64,000 bases of DNA from assembly GCA_964412505.1 (NCBI GenBank), contig CAYPOM010000005.1:28905-92904 (forward strand), written 5' to 3'. Of the stretch, positions 47,089 to 56,442 are shown in pieces. Below the pieces are notes generated by a model. That model did no database searches. It was not told where the DNA came from and saw only the letters and a program-made list of their open reading frames with translations. This DNA is from CAYLKK01 sp964412505 (GTDB taxonomy: Bacteria; Pseudomonadota; Alphaproteobacteria; UBA3830; CAYLKK01). Within the stretch, counting starts at the first letter, position 1. Every line of letters begins with the position of its first letter. The position numbers and the translations under genes were made by a program.

Positions 47089-47158
47089 TTATAGCTCTTG
47101 CGAAGGTAATCTTTAAAAACTTAAAACTAAGACAAGATTTACTTCACAAGAGCTATAA
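47089..47158. repeat. Long imperfect hairpin between rsmB and the LRR-protein gene
   Basis: A perfect 12-bp arm (TTATAGCTCTTG / CAAGAGCTATAA), one mismatch, then GAAG/CTTC and further partial pairing enclose about 35 bases. It lies 20 bases after the stop of the downstream-facing LRR-protein gene. It could be a 3'-end stabiliser, a factor-dependent terminator or a relic of a small mobile element. There is no T-run on the relevant strand. Confidence 0.5.
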
Positions 47159-47177
47159 CGCAACAAAGTCTTAATGA

Positions 47178-49871
47178 CTACTTATTTTGTTTTTTCTGTG
47201 CATTGATTATATCAAGAGGATTCAAAGCGTGATCTCCTTCATATTCGTTATATGCATCAGATTTTTTTATACTTTTTTGTCCTGATTCATTGTTGCGACT
47301 TTTTCTCGATTTTTTACAATCTCCGCTAATGTTTCCAGCATACACTACTTTACCAACAATTTCTGGTTCTTTTTTCTTAAAAGCTGGTATCACATCGCCT
47401 ATATCTTCGCCAGGATACTGCGCAGCAAAACTCTCTTTTAAAATCCTGTCAAACTCCTCGTCAGCATTTTTACTATCAGAGAATTCGATTTTGCCTTTTT
47501 TATTATATAGCGCACAAAATTCATCTTTTGTACCAACAAATTTCCACTTATTTTGTCGCGGTATTTTAAAATTTATTGAGACATACGTGAAGGCATAAGA
47601 AGGGACAATCTTCAAAATCTCAGAAATTTCTATTGTTTCAAGCCGTGTATTATCAGGAATATCTAGTGTAAAACCAGTCAGATTCTGGTTCTCACTAAAA
47701 GCGCCTTTAGACACTCGCGTGACAAAATGTGGGATAAAAACAACTTGTTCATTGAGTTGATACCCACAATCTAAACCTTTATATATCCCATCGCCTCCTA
47801 AAATAATAGATTCATTTTTCATAGAGCCTTCATCTACTTTGATCTTCCCTTGTATTATTTCGCTTATAAACAATTTACTAACATCCAGACCTTGCCCATC
47901 CAAGAACATATCTAATGTATCAAACTTTATTATCGCTTTCGCGTCTGATATTTGTTTTACATATCTACATGCAAGTTTTACCCCTTTCGGGACGCATACA
48001 TCTGTTAGATAAGAATAATCACTGTTACCATCTACCTCAATCTTTATTCTATCAGGCAGTGCGTTTTCCCAATCATTATTTTTTAAAATCTGCATTGCAT
48101 CTTGTAAACCCTTTACAACTAATGTAACGGAGCCTTGTTTACATTTATACTTCACACAACTTTCACGACCTGGCATAAAGATACTAGTCTGCCTAGATGG
48201 AACTATCTTAATCTTTTGAGCACGTCCACATAAATTAACAACATTTACACCATTAGGTAATGCAGCCTCATGAATAAGTTCTATTGTCTCAGGAATATTA
48301 AATTCTTTTATATTTTTCTCAGATCTCAACAAACATGACGCGTTTAATCCATTTCTGCAAGGACTGTTCGATCCTGCAATTTGTGTCGTTTCAAGAATCT
48401 GAACAGATTTTTTCGTGTCATCAAATTCAAAGAAATACCTAGGCACAGATACATCCTTTGCGAAAACTAGTTCTTCTTTACTCACACTTCCAGTTAGATT
48501 ACGTGGATATTTAGCAGACTTAATCGATTTTTTAATGCTCTTAATATTGTCTTGACTAAAGACATTAGATCCAGAGTTATAACATGAACTATAAACATCT
48601 CCATGTCCAGTATACTCATATCTACTCTTTTCACTATTATAAAGATTCCTTATGTGTTTAATAGCTGTATCTTGGCATGCGAAATTACTCCGATTAATCC
48701 CAAGACTACAAGTACACGAATTATCTCCACACTTGGATACACTGCTAACGAGTAGAGTAATATCATCTAACGGCGCGACGGAATCATCTATTCCAAACAC
48801 ATTTTTCCAACTGTATTGCGTAACGCCCGAAAACACCTCTCCAATTTTCTCATAAAAATCATTTATATCCCAATTATTATATGCAAAATCCAAAGTACGT
48901 CGCACAGATGAATTAATATTTGGAAGGACATTCGACATTTGCATCTCTTGGCTAGCAACTGAAGGATTATTACTACGAAATAACGACATATTTTGCTCTG
49001 CTAGAGGGCAACTTAAAAGAGCTTGATTAGAAAGGCCAATCGCTAAATTCTTAGGCATGTGCCACTCACATACTCCAAACGCCCAACGAATACATTTTAT
49101 GACCTCATCCTTAATAGTATTGGTATGCTGCTCATTACATATATTCGTAATCTCATTTAGAATAAGCGATTTTGCATTATTATGTAACAATTCTCCTAGC
49201 AACTTCCATGACGACAGCGATTGCAAAGTAAATTTTTCTCTCAATAAAAATTTTAAAAACAGTACACCGGTAGCGTATGTAACACCGCCATCATTAACAT
49301 CTTTTAAAAATGCTGTGATAGCTTCATTGCTAGAAATAATATTTTTAAGAACTTCGTTTTTAAATACATCAGAAGAAATGATGCCTTTTATCGAGCTACG
49401 AATACCCTCAATACGTAATTTGTCAAGTTCATCCTGCAGAGGAAAATCGCATTTTTTTTGAAGTAAACTATTATAATCATTATTATTAACAACATCTATA
49501 GAAATTAAAGAAGCTAATATGGCAATGCTTGTAGCCTTTTTAAAACTTGTTAAAGCTTCCTCTCCATTGCAACTAACTGTTCCAAACGTATCAGCTAGCA
49601 GTTCATTAAAAGATTTGGCACTCATGACACCTTTGTATACTTTTTTATAGTGTTCTTTTCTTGACTCTATACTGCCACTAACAATTGAGCTTATATTATG
49701 TTTTTTATAAATATCCTTAACAAAATCAGCCCTATCAATCCAGAATGTCTTTCCGTCCAATGATTTTTTACCAGTATTATCCCGAAAATAATGACTATTG
49801 AACTCATATACATATCCAAAAATGTTTGACACGCATAAAGTACAACAACATATAAGCATCGTTTTTTTCAT
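47178..49871 (-). CDS. Large secreted protein with C-terminal BspA-type leucine-rich repeats
   Basis: About 897 residues. ATG 49871 has a perfect AGGAGG ribosome site and yields the signal peptide KKTMLICCCTLCVSNIFG; an upstream in-frame start at 49898 is less likely. The first 500 residues are of unknown fold with several Cys clusters (CGDNSCTCSLG). From about residue 520, beta-solenoid LRR_5-like units appear (FNIPETIELIHEAALPNGV, then VVFIPHFVTRVSKGAFSENQ, then SEILKIVPSYAFTYVSINF). The end is Lys/Glu-rich. BspA-like repeats commonly mediate adhesion or host contact. The strong promoter and ribosome site suggest high expression. Confidence 0.65.
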   Translation of the reverse strand: MKKTMLICCCTLCVSNIFGYVYEFNSHYFRDNTGKKSLDGKTFWIDRADFVKDIYKKHNISSIVSGSIESRKEHYKKVYKGVMSAKSFNELLADTFGTVSCNGEEALTSFKKATSIAILASLISIDVVNNNDYNSLLQKKCDFPLQDELDKLRIEGIRSSIKGIISSDVFKNEVLKNIISSNEAITAFLKDVNDGGVTYATGVLFLKFLLREKFTLQSLSSWKLLGELLHNNAKSLILNEITNICNEQHTNTIKDEVIKCIRWAFGVCEWHMPKNLAIGLSNQALLSCPLAEQNMSLFRSNNPSVASQEMQMSNVLPNINSSVRRTLDFAYNNWDINDFYEKIGEVFSGVTQYSWKNVFGIDDSVAPLDDITLLVSSVSKCGDNSCTCSLGINRSNFACQDTAIKHIRNLYNSEKSRYEYTGHGDVYSSCYNSGSNVFSQDNIKSIKKSIKSAKYPRNLTGSVSKEELVFAKDVSVPRYFFEFDDTKKSVQILETTQIAGSNSPCRNGLNASCLLRSEKNIKEFNIPETIELIHEAALPNGVNVVNLCGRAQKIKIVPSRQTSIFMPGRESCVKYKCKQGSVTLVVKGLQDAMQILKNNDWENALPDRIKIEVDGNSDYSYLTDVCVPKGVKLACRYVKQISDAKAIIKFDTLDMFLDGQGLDVSKLFISEIIQGKIKVDEGSMKNESIILGGDGIYKGLDCGYQLNEQVVFIPHFVTRVSKGAFSENQNLTGFTLDIPDNTRLETIEISEILKIVPSYAFTYVSINFKIPRQNKWKFVGTKDEFCALYNKKGKIEFSDSKNADEEFDRILKESFAAQYPGEDIGDVIPAFKKKEPEIVGKVVYAGNISGDCKKSRKSRNNESGQKSIKKSDAYNEYEGDHALNPLDIINAQKKQNK

Positions 49872-49914
49872 TTTTCCTCCTACTAAATAATTGTACATGA
49901 ACCACTATATATGC

Positions 49915-49943
49915 ATTATATAGATCAATATAGCAGAAAGCAA
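49915..49943 (-). promoter_or_regulatory. Promoter of the LRR-protein gene
   Basis: Minus-strand TTGCTT (49938-49943), a 17-base spacer and TATAAT (49915-49920) lie about 45 bases before the start codon. AGGAGG follows just ahead of the ATG. Confidence 0.65.
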
Positions 49944-50073
49944 TACACTCTAAAAAACTTGCCAGCAAAAAGACACATCGAAATATATTAGATTAATTCG
50001 ATTATCAATAATTTTAACTGTATTTTTAGCATATTCTAGTAAAATACAGAATAAGATAAAAACGGAGAATAAG

Positions 50074-50805
50074 ATGATAAGCGACACACCAGTTATAAAA
50101 ATAAAGTCAGCTTTACTTAGATACGAAAATGGAGAAAAAGCTATTAAAAATTTAACACTATCATTTTATTCTTCATCTTTGCAGTTTATTACGGGCCCAA
50201 GTGGAGCAGGAAAAACTTCAGTATTAAAATTAATTAACATAGATGAATTCGTTACAGATGGAAGTTGCGAAATACTTGGGGTAGATGTATCAAAACAATC
50301 AAAAAATAGCACAACAATAGCTAACATAAAACAACAGATAGGATATATTCCTCAAAATATAGAGCTCATAGAACATATGTCAGCTATAGAAAACGTTGCT
50401 CTACCACTAAAAATAGCAGGAATATCTGAAAAAGAACGTACTGTTATAGCAAAAGAAATGCTCGCATGGTTAAACGTTCCTACTAAACAACACAATGTAT
50501 ATCCGTATGAGCTGTCTGCAGGGCAAAGACAACTTATTGCTATTGCTAGAGCTGTTATAAAAAAACCGAAAATTATTCTTGCTGACTCCCCAGTGTCTTA
50601 CCTAAACGCAAGGATAGCTAACAAGGTATTATCTTTATTCCTTGAATTTAGCAAAAGCCAGCAAACATGCGTAATCATTACAAATAACAACGAACAAATA
50701 ACACCACCTATGTTAAAAAAGCATAGAGAAATAAAACTGCTAGCCGGAATGTTAGCTGATAATTTTGGAAATATTCAACCTAATGATTTTCAAGTTGCTG
50801 TTTAA
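50074..50805 (+). CDS. ftsE: Cell-division ABC protein FtsE, lacking catalytic residues
   Basis: FtsE drives FtsX to activate periplasmic murein hydrolases at the septum. The 243 residues keep Walker A (GPSGAGKTS, residues 41-49), the Q-loop (IGYIPQN) and a signature (LSAGQRQLIAIARA). Walker B reads IILADSPV, so the catalytic Glu is Ser at residue 172. The H-loop His is missing (VIITNNNEQ). ATP may bind but hydrolysis looks impaired. The gene is intact, has GGAG before the ATG, and is paired with ftsX. Confidence 0.9.
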   Translation: MISDTPVIKIKSALLRYENGEKAIKNLTLSFYSSSLQFITGPSGAGKTSVLKLINIDEFVTDGSCEILGVDVSKQSKNSTTIANIKQQIGYIPQNIELIEHMSAIENVALPLKIAGISEKERTVIAKEMLAWLNVPTKQHNVYPYELSAGQRQLIAIARAVIKKPKIILADSPVSYLNARIANKVLSLFLEFSKSQQTCVIITNNNEQITPPMLKKHREIKLLAGMLADNFGNIQPNDFQVAV

Positions 50806-50823
50806 AATAAGTAAGGAGGATTT

Positions 50824-51690
50824 ATGTTTTTTTTAGATAATAAAACTGATATTAAATTAATGGACACAAAAACTGAAAATATATGCCTATGTATTTTGTC
50901 TACAATGTTTTTTCTAGTAACTATATGTCTCGCCAGTCTTTTTTCTACAAATATTTTGTTAAAAAATGACACATCTGTCTTATCAAAAAAAATCACAATA
51001 GAATGTTCTAGCCCTGGTTCAATAAACTCTATCCTGACTAGCAAACAAAAAGATTTAATACAAAAGACTCTATCTTCTATGAATGGTGTAAAGCATGTAA
51101 ATATAATACAAAAAGAAGAAATGCAAAAAATATTCGAAGATTTCGTGCCAGGAATAGAACTACCAAAAACAATGTCATTCCCCACAATATTTGAAATAAC
51201 AGTTGATAATAGCTTTAATAAAACTTCTCAAGGAATTTCTGAAGCATTATCTAAAATCTCCCCTCATATTAGGGTTTACGATCACTCAAAAATCAATGAG
51301 CCCGCAGTTAAATTAACAACAATGTTTAAAACTGTAACAATACTTTTAACTATCATTTCTATGCTTATCGCAACAGTGTGCATTAAATACTTTTTCTTAA
51401 ATGTAGAATTAATAAATAAAAGTGAAATTAGCTTGTTAAAGTCACTTGGAGCATCGAAGGAATACATAGACAATCAAATGAAAATTGCATTCCAAAACGT
51501 TTATATTAAAACAGCTATTTTTTCTACACTGTGTAGTATGATCGCATTTTGTATGATGTATTCTGTATTTGGAGTTAGCGATATAATAAATTATACAATA
51601 GTCACAATTAGTTGCATTATCGCGACACAAATACTTGCATTCATGTCTATAATAGTAACTACAAAATTTTCAATAGTGAATATATCATAA
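50824..51690 (+). CDS. ftsX: Cell-division permease FtsX
   Basis: Membrane partner of FtsE. The 288 residues have an N-terminal cytoplasmic tail, helix 1 (about residues 23-45), an extracellular domain of about 120 residues, then three helices. The conserved cytoplasmic loop before helix 3 reads EISLLKSLGASKEYID, typical of FtsX (ELLxxIGA). A GGAGG site lies before the ATG, 18 bases after ftsE. Confidence 0.92.
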   Translation: MFFLDNKTDIKLMDTKTENICLCILSTMFFLVTICLASLFSTNILLKNDTSVLSKKITIECSSPGSINSILTSKQKDLIQKTLSSMNGVKHVNIIQKEEMQKIFEDFVPGIELPKTMSFPTIFEITVDNSFNKTSQGISEALSKISPHIRVYDHSKINEPAVKLTTMFKTVTILLTIISMLIATVCIKYFFLNVELINKSEISLLKSLGASKEYIDNQMKIAFQNVYIKTAIFSTLCSMIAFCMMYSVFGVSDIINYTIVTISCIIATQILAFMSIIVTTKFSIVNIS

Positions 51691-51808
51691 GCTACACTAT
51701 CTAAATGATCGAGCAGTAATTATGAATTGGAATGCATTGTTGTAATATCTGTCAAGCAGCTATATAAAATATTATATATTAATAGCGAATATAGATTGTA
51801 AAGATAAC

Positions 51809-53368
51809 CTACCGTTTTACAGAGTTTAAGTATCTTGTTAAGTCATCATTATATTGCTCCAATGCTCCATTTTTGATAATAAAAATTGAGTTTGCAACAC
51901 GACTTAAAAAATGAGTATCATGGCTAATCAAAATTACAGCTCCATTAAAGCTTGTTATAGATGAAATTAAAGACTCCCTCATTTCTAAATCAAGATGGTT
52001 TGTAGGCTCATCTAGAATTAGTAAATTCGGAGCATTCATAGTAAGCGTAGCAAAAACAAGTCTAGCTTTTTCTCCACCAGATAATGACATTATTTTCTGA
52101 TTGACAATTTCACCTGAAAATCCAAATTTTCCTAAATGAGACCGTATTTCAAAATCACTCAGAGCTGTAAATTTAGACTTTATATGATCATATGCTGACA
52201 TTTCTAAATCTAAAGATTTAAATAATTCTTGATTGTAAAATCCAATTCGCAACTGATCTACAACATTACGTGCACCCCTTTTTTGCTTTAATTCACCGGC
52301 TATAAATTTTGCAAAAGTAGATTTTCCATTTCCATTAGCTCCGACAATAGCAATCTTATCGTCATTCAATATTGTTCCAGAAATATTTTTTAATACGGTT
52401 TTTTCGCCATATCCTAAAGACACTTTTTCAAATGTTATTATTGGTGATGGCAATTCATTACACTCTGGAAAATTAAATTTCACAGTTGGATCGTCATCAT
52501 CTATCGGGATAAATTTCATTTTTTCGAGCATTTTTAACTTACTCTGTGCTTGCTTTGCCTTTGTAGCTTTAGCTCTAAATCGAGACACAAACTTAATTAT
52601 TTTGGCTCGTTTTTCTTCCATCTTAGCATTAAATAATTCTATATTTTTCTGTTTTTGTTCATATACAGATAAAAACTGCTCGAAATTTCCTGTATATTTC
52701 GTAATTTTCTTATTTTTCAAATAGAAAACATAATCGATAGTAGAATTTAAAAAATCCCTATCATGAGATATTAATATAAAACTTCTATTATATTTACAAA
52801 GAAATTCCCTTAGCCATTCTACCGTCTCTATGTCTAGGTGGTTAGTCGGCTCATCTAGCAGCAATAAATCCGGCTCTTGAAATAAAACACTCGCCAAAGC
52901 AATTCTCATTTTAAAGCCACCAGAAAAATTATCCAATGGCATGTTTTGCTCTTCCTCAGAAAAACCCAAACCATTTAAAACTACAGCCGCACGAGATTCT
53001 GCATTATAAGCATCGATCTGGATAAGACGATCATAAATTTCACACATTCTATCAGATGATAAATTCTCATCTTCCAATTCTTCGAACAATTTCAAACGCT
53101 CTTTATCTTGCGAAATTATATAATCCCTAACAGTAACATTTCCTGATGGAATATCCTGTTTCACAGATAAAACTTTAGTATTTCTTTCTAAATTAACATC
53201 ACCAAAGTCAGCAGAATAAATTGATTCTATTAACTTAAAAATAGTTGTCTTTCCAGCACCATTCCTACCTATGAGTCCTATATGCTGTTTTGAACTGACT
53301 TGAAAACTTACATTATCAAGAATTTCTTTCCCAGCAATTGAAAAACTAACATTTTCAAAATTCAACAT
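51809..53368 (-). CDS. ABC-F family ATPase (ribosome-associated translation factor type)
   Basis: Two ABC domains without membrane segments, 519 residues. Walker A motifs are GRNGAGKTT and GANGNGKST; signatures are NFSGGFKMRIALA and SLSGGEKARLVFA; both Walker B motifs read LLLDEPTNHLD/LILDEPTNHLD. The inter-domain linker is Lys/Arg-rich (RAKIIKFVSRFRAKATKAKQAQSKLK). It belongs to the Uup/YheS/EttA group; which member cannot be fixed by eye. It follows tolB by 21 bases, where pal is usual in this operon. Confidence 0.93.
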   Translation of the reverse strand: MLNFENVSFSIAGKEILDNVSFQVSSKQHIGLIGRNGAGKTTIFKLIESIYSADFGDVNLERNTKVLSVKQDIPSGNVTVRDYIISQDKERLKLFEELEDENLSSDRMCEIYDRLIQIDAYNAESRAAVVLNGLGFSEEEQNMPLDNFSGGFKMRIALASVLFQEPDLLLLDEPTNHLDIETVEWLREFLCKYNRSFILISHDRDFLNSTIDYVFYLKNKKITKYTGNFEQFLSVYEQKQKNIELFNAKMEEKRAKIIKFVSRFRAKATKAKQAQSKLKMLEKMKFIPIDDDDPTVKFNFPECNELPSPIITFEKVSLGYGEKTVLKNISGTILNDDKIAIVGANGNGKSTFAKFIAGELKQKRGARNVVDQLRIGFYNQELFKSLDLEMSAYDHIKSKFTALSDFEIRSHLGKFGFSGEIVNQKIMSLSGGEKARLVFATLTMNAPNLLILDEPTNHLDLEMRESLISSITSFNGAVILISHDTHFLSRVANSIFIIKNGALEQYNDDLTRYLNSVKR

Positions 53369-53389
53369 AGTTCTATATCAAATTTTCTA

Positions 53390-54745
53390 TTAATCTGCAG
53401 AAAAGCACCAATTTGGGTCTATTCCATCATAAGGTGTTATTATTTTTCTCTGAGCGTTACCAAAGCAATCTATACAATGTACGCTATCTTTCCCACTTCT
53501 ATTCTGGTGAGAAAACATCAACATTCTTCCATTTTTAGACCACGTAGGACCTTCAACTAAGTATCCACCAGCTAACAAGCGTTCATTTGTACCATCAGGG
53601 TTAATAGTTCCTATGTAAAATTTACCGCGTCTAAACCTTGTAAATGCTATCCTATCACCTCTTGGAGACCATGCAGGAGATGCATATCTAAACTTCCCGA
53701 TAGGAGATAATCTCTCTATTTTTTTCGTATTTAAATCTAAAATATACAATTGCTGTGTGCCAGCCCTATCTGAATTAAAAACAATATATTTCATATCAGG
53801 AGAATAAGATGGAGATGTGTCTATACAACGTCCATATGTTAATCGTCTAATATCGCCACTTTCTATATCCATCTCATACAAAGAAGACTGTCCATTATTC
53901 GTTTTACTATACACAATTTTTTTACAGTCTGGACTTAATGTCGGAGCATAATTCATTTGTAAGCCATGCTTAAATACTTGGACGCTACGGTTATTTGCAA
54001 ATGAATACTTATAAATATTTCCAGCTAATGTTCTATTCCGCCCTCTGTATTTTTTTGTACCGTAAGAAAAGTAATACAAATATTTCCCATCTGGAGAAAA
54101 TCTAGGAGTCAAGACTATAGCTGATCCGTTAGTCAAAAATCTATGATTATATCCATCATAATCCATAACAGCCAATCTATGTATACGTCTTCCGTTTCTC
54201 TTATCAATTGATACATATGCTACTTTCGTATCGAAATATCCTTCATCTCCTGTAACGGTCTTGTATATAGCATTAGACACAAGATGCGCAACTTTTCTGA
54301 TTTTTTTTATATCGCCAGAAACAGTATATTTCCATGCTTGCATACTACTAATAACATCATGAATTTTCAATTGAACAACAATTTTATTATTTTCTAATGA
54401 TTTTACATCTAAAATTACTAAAAACTGAGCTCCTATCGAACTCCAGGAAAAATAATTTGGAATATCATCTAAATTATAAAACCTTTGAGTAGCTGTACGA
54501 TTTTCTAATGATTTTAGAAATCCACTTCCGTTTAAATCTGCATTTATTATTTGAATCAACTCTCCAGAAACACGCAAATTCACTGCATCTGATACATCAT
54601 ACATAAAATATGGAATTGCACGAAAAACGCCTTGATCTATATTAACAACAGTTTTAGAAGTACTACTAAAACTACTGTCATTTTCAGCACTCAAATCACA
54701 CGAGAGTAAAATTACACTTATCATCAAACACAAAATCTTTTTCAT
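53390..54745 (-). CDS. tolB: Tol-Pal periplasmic beta-propeller TolB
   Basis: Part of the Tol system that links inner membrane, peptidoglycan and outer membrane and aids constriction. A signal peptide (KKILCLMISVILLSCDLSA) precedes an N-terminal TolB_N domain (about residues 25-160). WD40-like PD40 repeats follow (LTPRFSPDGKYLYYFS, PTLSPDCKKIVYSKTN, PSYSPDMKYIVFNSD, PAWSPRGDRIAFTR). The length is about 451. ATG 54745, with a GGTG site, is preferred over GTG 54757. Confidence 0.97.
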   Translation of the reverse strand: MKKILCLMISVILLSCDLSAENDSSFSSTSKTVVNIDQGVFRAIPYFMYDVSDAVNLRVSGELIQIINADLNGSGFLKSLENRTATQRFYNLDDIPNYFSWSSIGAQFLVILDVKSLENNKIVVQLKIHDVISSMQAWKYTVSGDIKKIRKVAHLVSNAIYKTVTGDEGYFDTKVAYVSIDKRNGRRIHRLAVMDYDGYNHRFLTNGSAIVLTPRFSPDGKYLYYFSYGTKKYRGRNRTLAGNIYKYSFANNRSVQVFKHGLQMNYAPTLSPDCKKIVYSKTNNGQSSLYEMDIESGDIRRLTYGRCIDTSPSYSPDMKYIVFNSDRAGTQQLYILDLNTKKIERLSPIGKFRYASPAWSPRGDRIAFTRFRRGKFYIGTINPDGTNERLLAGGYLVEGPTWSKNGRMLMFSHQNRSGKDSVHCIDCFGNAQRKIITPYDGIDPNWCFSAD

Positions 54746-54760
54746 ATTTTTCACCACAAA

Positions 54761-55963
54761 CTAATGGACAGCATCTCTAGGATCAAATTTCATAATAAAT
54801 TTTCTAAAAAACTTCAGCTTTCCTGATGGAATCTTCAATGGACTTGCCAGAAACACAGCGCGCCTAGCACTATCAACTGCCACCTTAAAAAGCGTATCTG
54901 AATTATATCGATTCGCATCGATTATAACAACATCTGTCACAGCGCCATTTTCAGCAATACTTACATCTAATGAAACTACCATATTATTAGACATATTTAC
55001 AGAAGCAGGAACATACCAATGAGGTATAATTTGCTGTTTTATCATACCATAATCACTACTATCTAAATCTGTCCCTCCATGTCCACCTCCTTGTCCTCCT
55101 ACAGAAGAAGATATATTTTTCTTAGCTTTGCGTATACCTAAATCTTTATCGGAAATCCCAGACAATAACTTATCGAATTCTTTATCATTTTTTTCTTTTT
55201 TTATATCTTCATCTAATAAATTCGCAAGCATCTTTCTTTTCTTTTTCCTCTTTTTTTTAAGATCTTGCTCTTTCCGTTTTTGTAATTCTTTTGCTTTTCG
55301 CTCCTTTTCTTTTCTCTCTTTTTCTTTACGTTCTCGTTCAATTTTTTCTTCGTGCTCTTTTTTAGCTTTTTCTTCCTCTGCAAGTTTTTCTAATCTCTTC
55401 TTCTCTTCAATCTCATTTTGTAACTCTGAGTCATCTTTTTCTTCTAGTAACCCGATTCCTTCATCTGCAACCAATACGCTTGTAGCTTCATTTTCTTCTA
55501 AATTTTGCTCTGCATCTTTTTCGATAATTTCTTGATATTCTTTTTGTTCTACATCTGCATCCGCGATTTCTTCTTGTTTATCGTTTCCATTCTCATCAGC
55601 AATATTATCATCTAACTGCATAGCTTTTTCTTCCATATGTTTAAGCAATTTTTCGTTATTGCCATCAGGAAGATTTTTATCTTCAAAAACTTTGTCTGCT
55701 TTTAAATCTAAAACATCATCATTTTCTATTTCGCTTTCCTGTACATTTCTACTAGGATCTTCAAATGGATTTGGCTCTGTTTTTTCCCCATCACCGACAC
55801 CTCCTATATCTTTAGAAATATCTCCTAGACCACATAAAGACACCTCAATTACCTCATCTTCGTTGAAGTTGATATTGAACAAATTCGTATGACAAATCGA
55901 CAAAAGAACTCCATGAGTTAAAATAGATAATATGAAGTATTTCTGCAGATTATCTTTGCCCAT
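54761..55963 (-). CDS. tolA: TolA-like energy-transducing protein
   Basis: A 400-residue protein with one N-terminal helix (YFILSILTHGVLLSICHTNLF). A long acidic, then Lys/Glu-rich coiled-coil region follows (about residues 80-265). The C-terminal domain has the TonB/TolA_C pattern (IPHWYVPASVNMSNNMVVSLDVSIAENG). It spans the periplasm to reach TolB/Pal. It overlaps the tolR end by 14 bases. Confidence 0.92.
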   Translation of the reverse strand: MGKDNLQKYFILSILTHGVLLSICHTNLFNINFNEDEVIEVSLCGLGDISKDIGGVGDGEKTEPNPFEDPSRNVQESEIENDDVLDLKADKVFEDKNLPDGNNEKLLKHMEEKAMQLDDNIADENGNDKQEEIADADVEQKEYQEIIEKDAEQNLEENEATSVLVADEGIGLLEEKDDSELQNEIEEKKRLEKLAEEEKAKKEHEEKIERERKEKERKEKERKAKELQKRKEQDLKKKRKKKRKMLANLLDEDIKKEKNDKEFDKLLSGISDKDLGIRKAKKNISSSVGGQGGGHGGTDLDSSDYGMIKQQIIPHWYVPASVNMSNNMVVSLDVSIAENGAVTDVVIIDANRYNSDTLFKVAVDSARRAVFLASPLKIPSGKLKFFRKFIMKFDPRDAVH

Positions 55964-56432
55964 ACGTTTTTATTTTTTTTACTCCGATAAAATCAGTATT
56001 TTTGTTTTTCCTTACATCAGCTGCGTTCTCTGTAACAAGCATAACTTTCTTAAACCCAGCTGAACTTATTTTTGCCATAACATCCATAATCTTCCCATAA
56101 GAATTATTTTTATCTCCTCTTATAAAAATTTTAGGCTGATCATAAGCGCCATGCATATGTCGCAACTTAGAAGGAATAGAATCAATAGGAGTTTCAGCAT
56201 CACCTATATATACCTTACCATTCTTATCGATGCTTATAATTATAGATTTCTCATCATTATTAGATTTTTGATTAGAAACAGCACCGTTCGGCAAATTGAC
56301 ATTTACTCCAGATGTTAAAAGCGGTGCTGTGATCATAAAAATCACTAACAAAACTAACATAACATCAATTAATGGAGTCATGTTAATTTCACTCATCAAT
56401 TTACGCCTTCTATTTTTTATCTTTTTTGCCAT
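55950..56432 (-). CDS. tolR: Tol-system inner-membrane protein TolR
   Basis: ExbD/TolR family. The single helix carries the proton-path Asp (NMTPLIDVMLVLLVIFMITAP), and a periplasmic dimerisation domain follows. The product is about 160 residues. The ATG at 56432 is taken as start; an in-frame GTG at 56441 is possible. It lies between tolQ and tolA. Confidence 0.94.
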   Translation of the reverse strand: MAKKIKNRRRKLMSEINMTPLIDVMLVLLVIFMITAPLLTSGVNVNLPNGAVSNQKSNNDEKSIIISIDKNGKVYIGDAETPIDSIPSKLRHMHGAYDQPKIFIRGDKNNSYGKIMDVMAKISSAGFKKVMLVTENAADVRKNKNTDFIGVKKIKTYGQR

Positions 56433-56442
56433 TTTCGTCACA

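Noticed and set aside
49057..49461. 134-codon + strand frame opposite the LRR-protein gene
   Set aside because: Antisense shadow of a well-supported gene with promoter and ribosome site; no start signal of its own.
53390..53405. GCAGATTAA at the tolB stop as a further IS30 end
   Set aside because: Only nine bases match and they are coding (…A-D-stop of TolB); chance similarity.
55128..55535. Long Ser/Phe-rich + strand frame opposite tolA
   Set aside because: It is the antisense shadow of the Lys/Glu-rich coiled coil of TolA; no ribosome site or known family.
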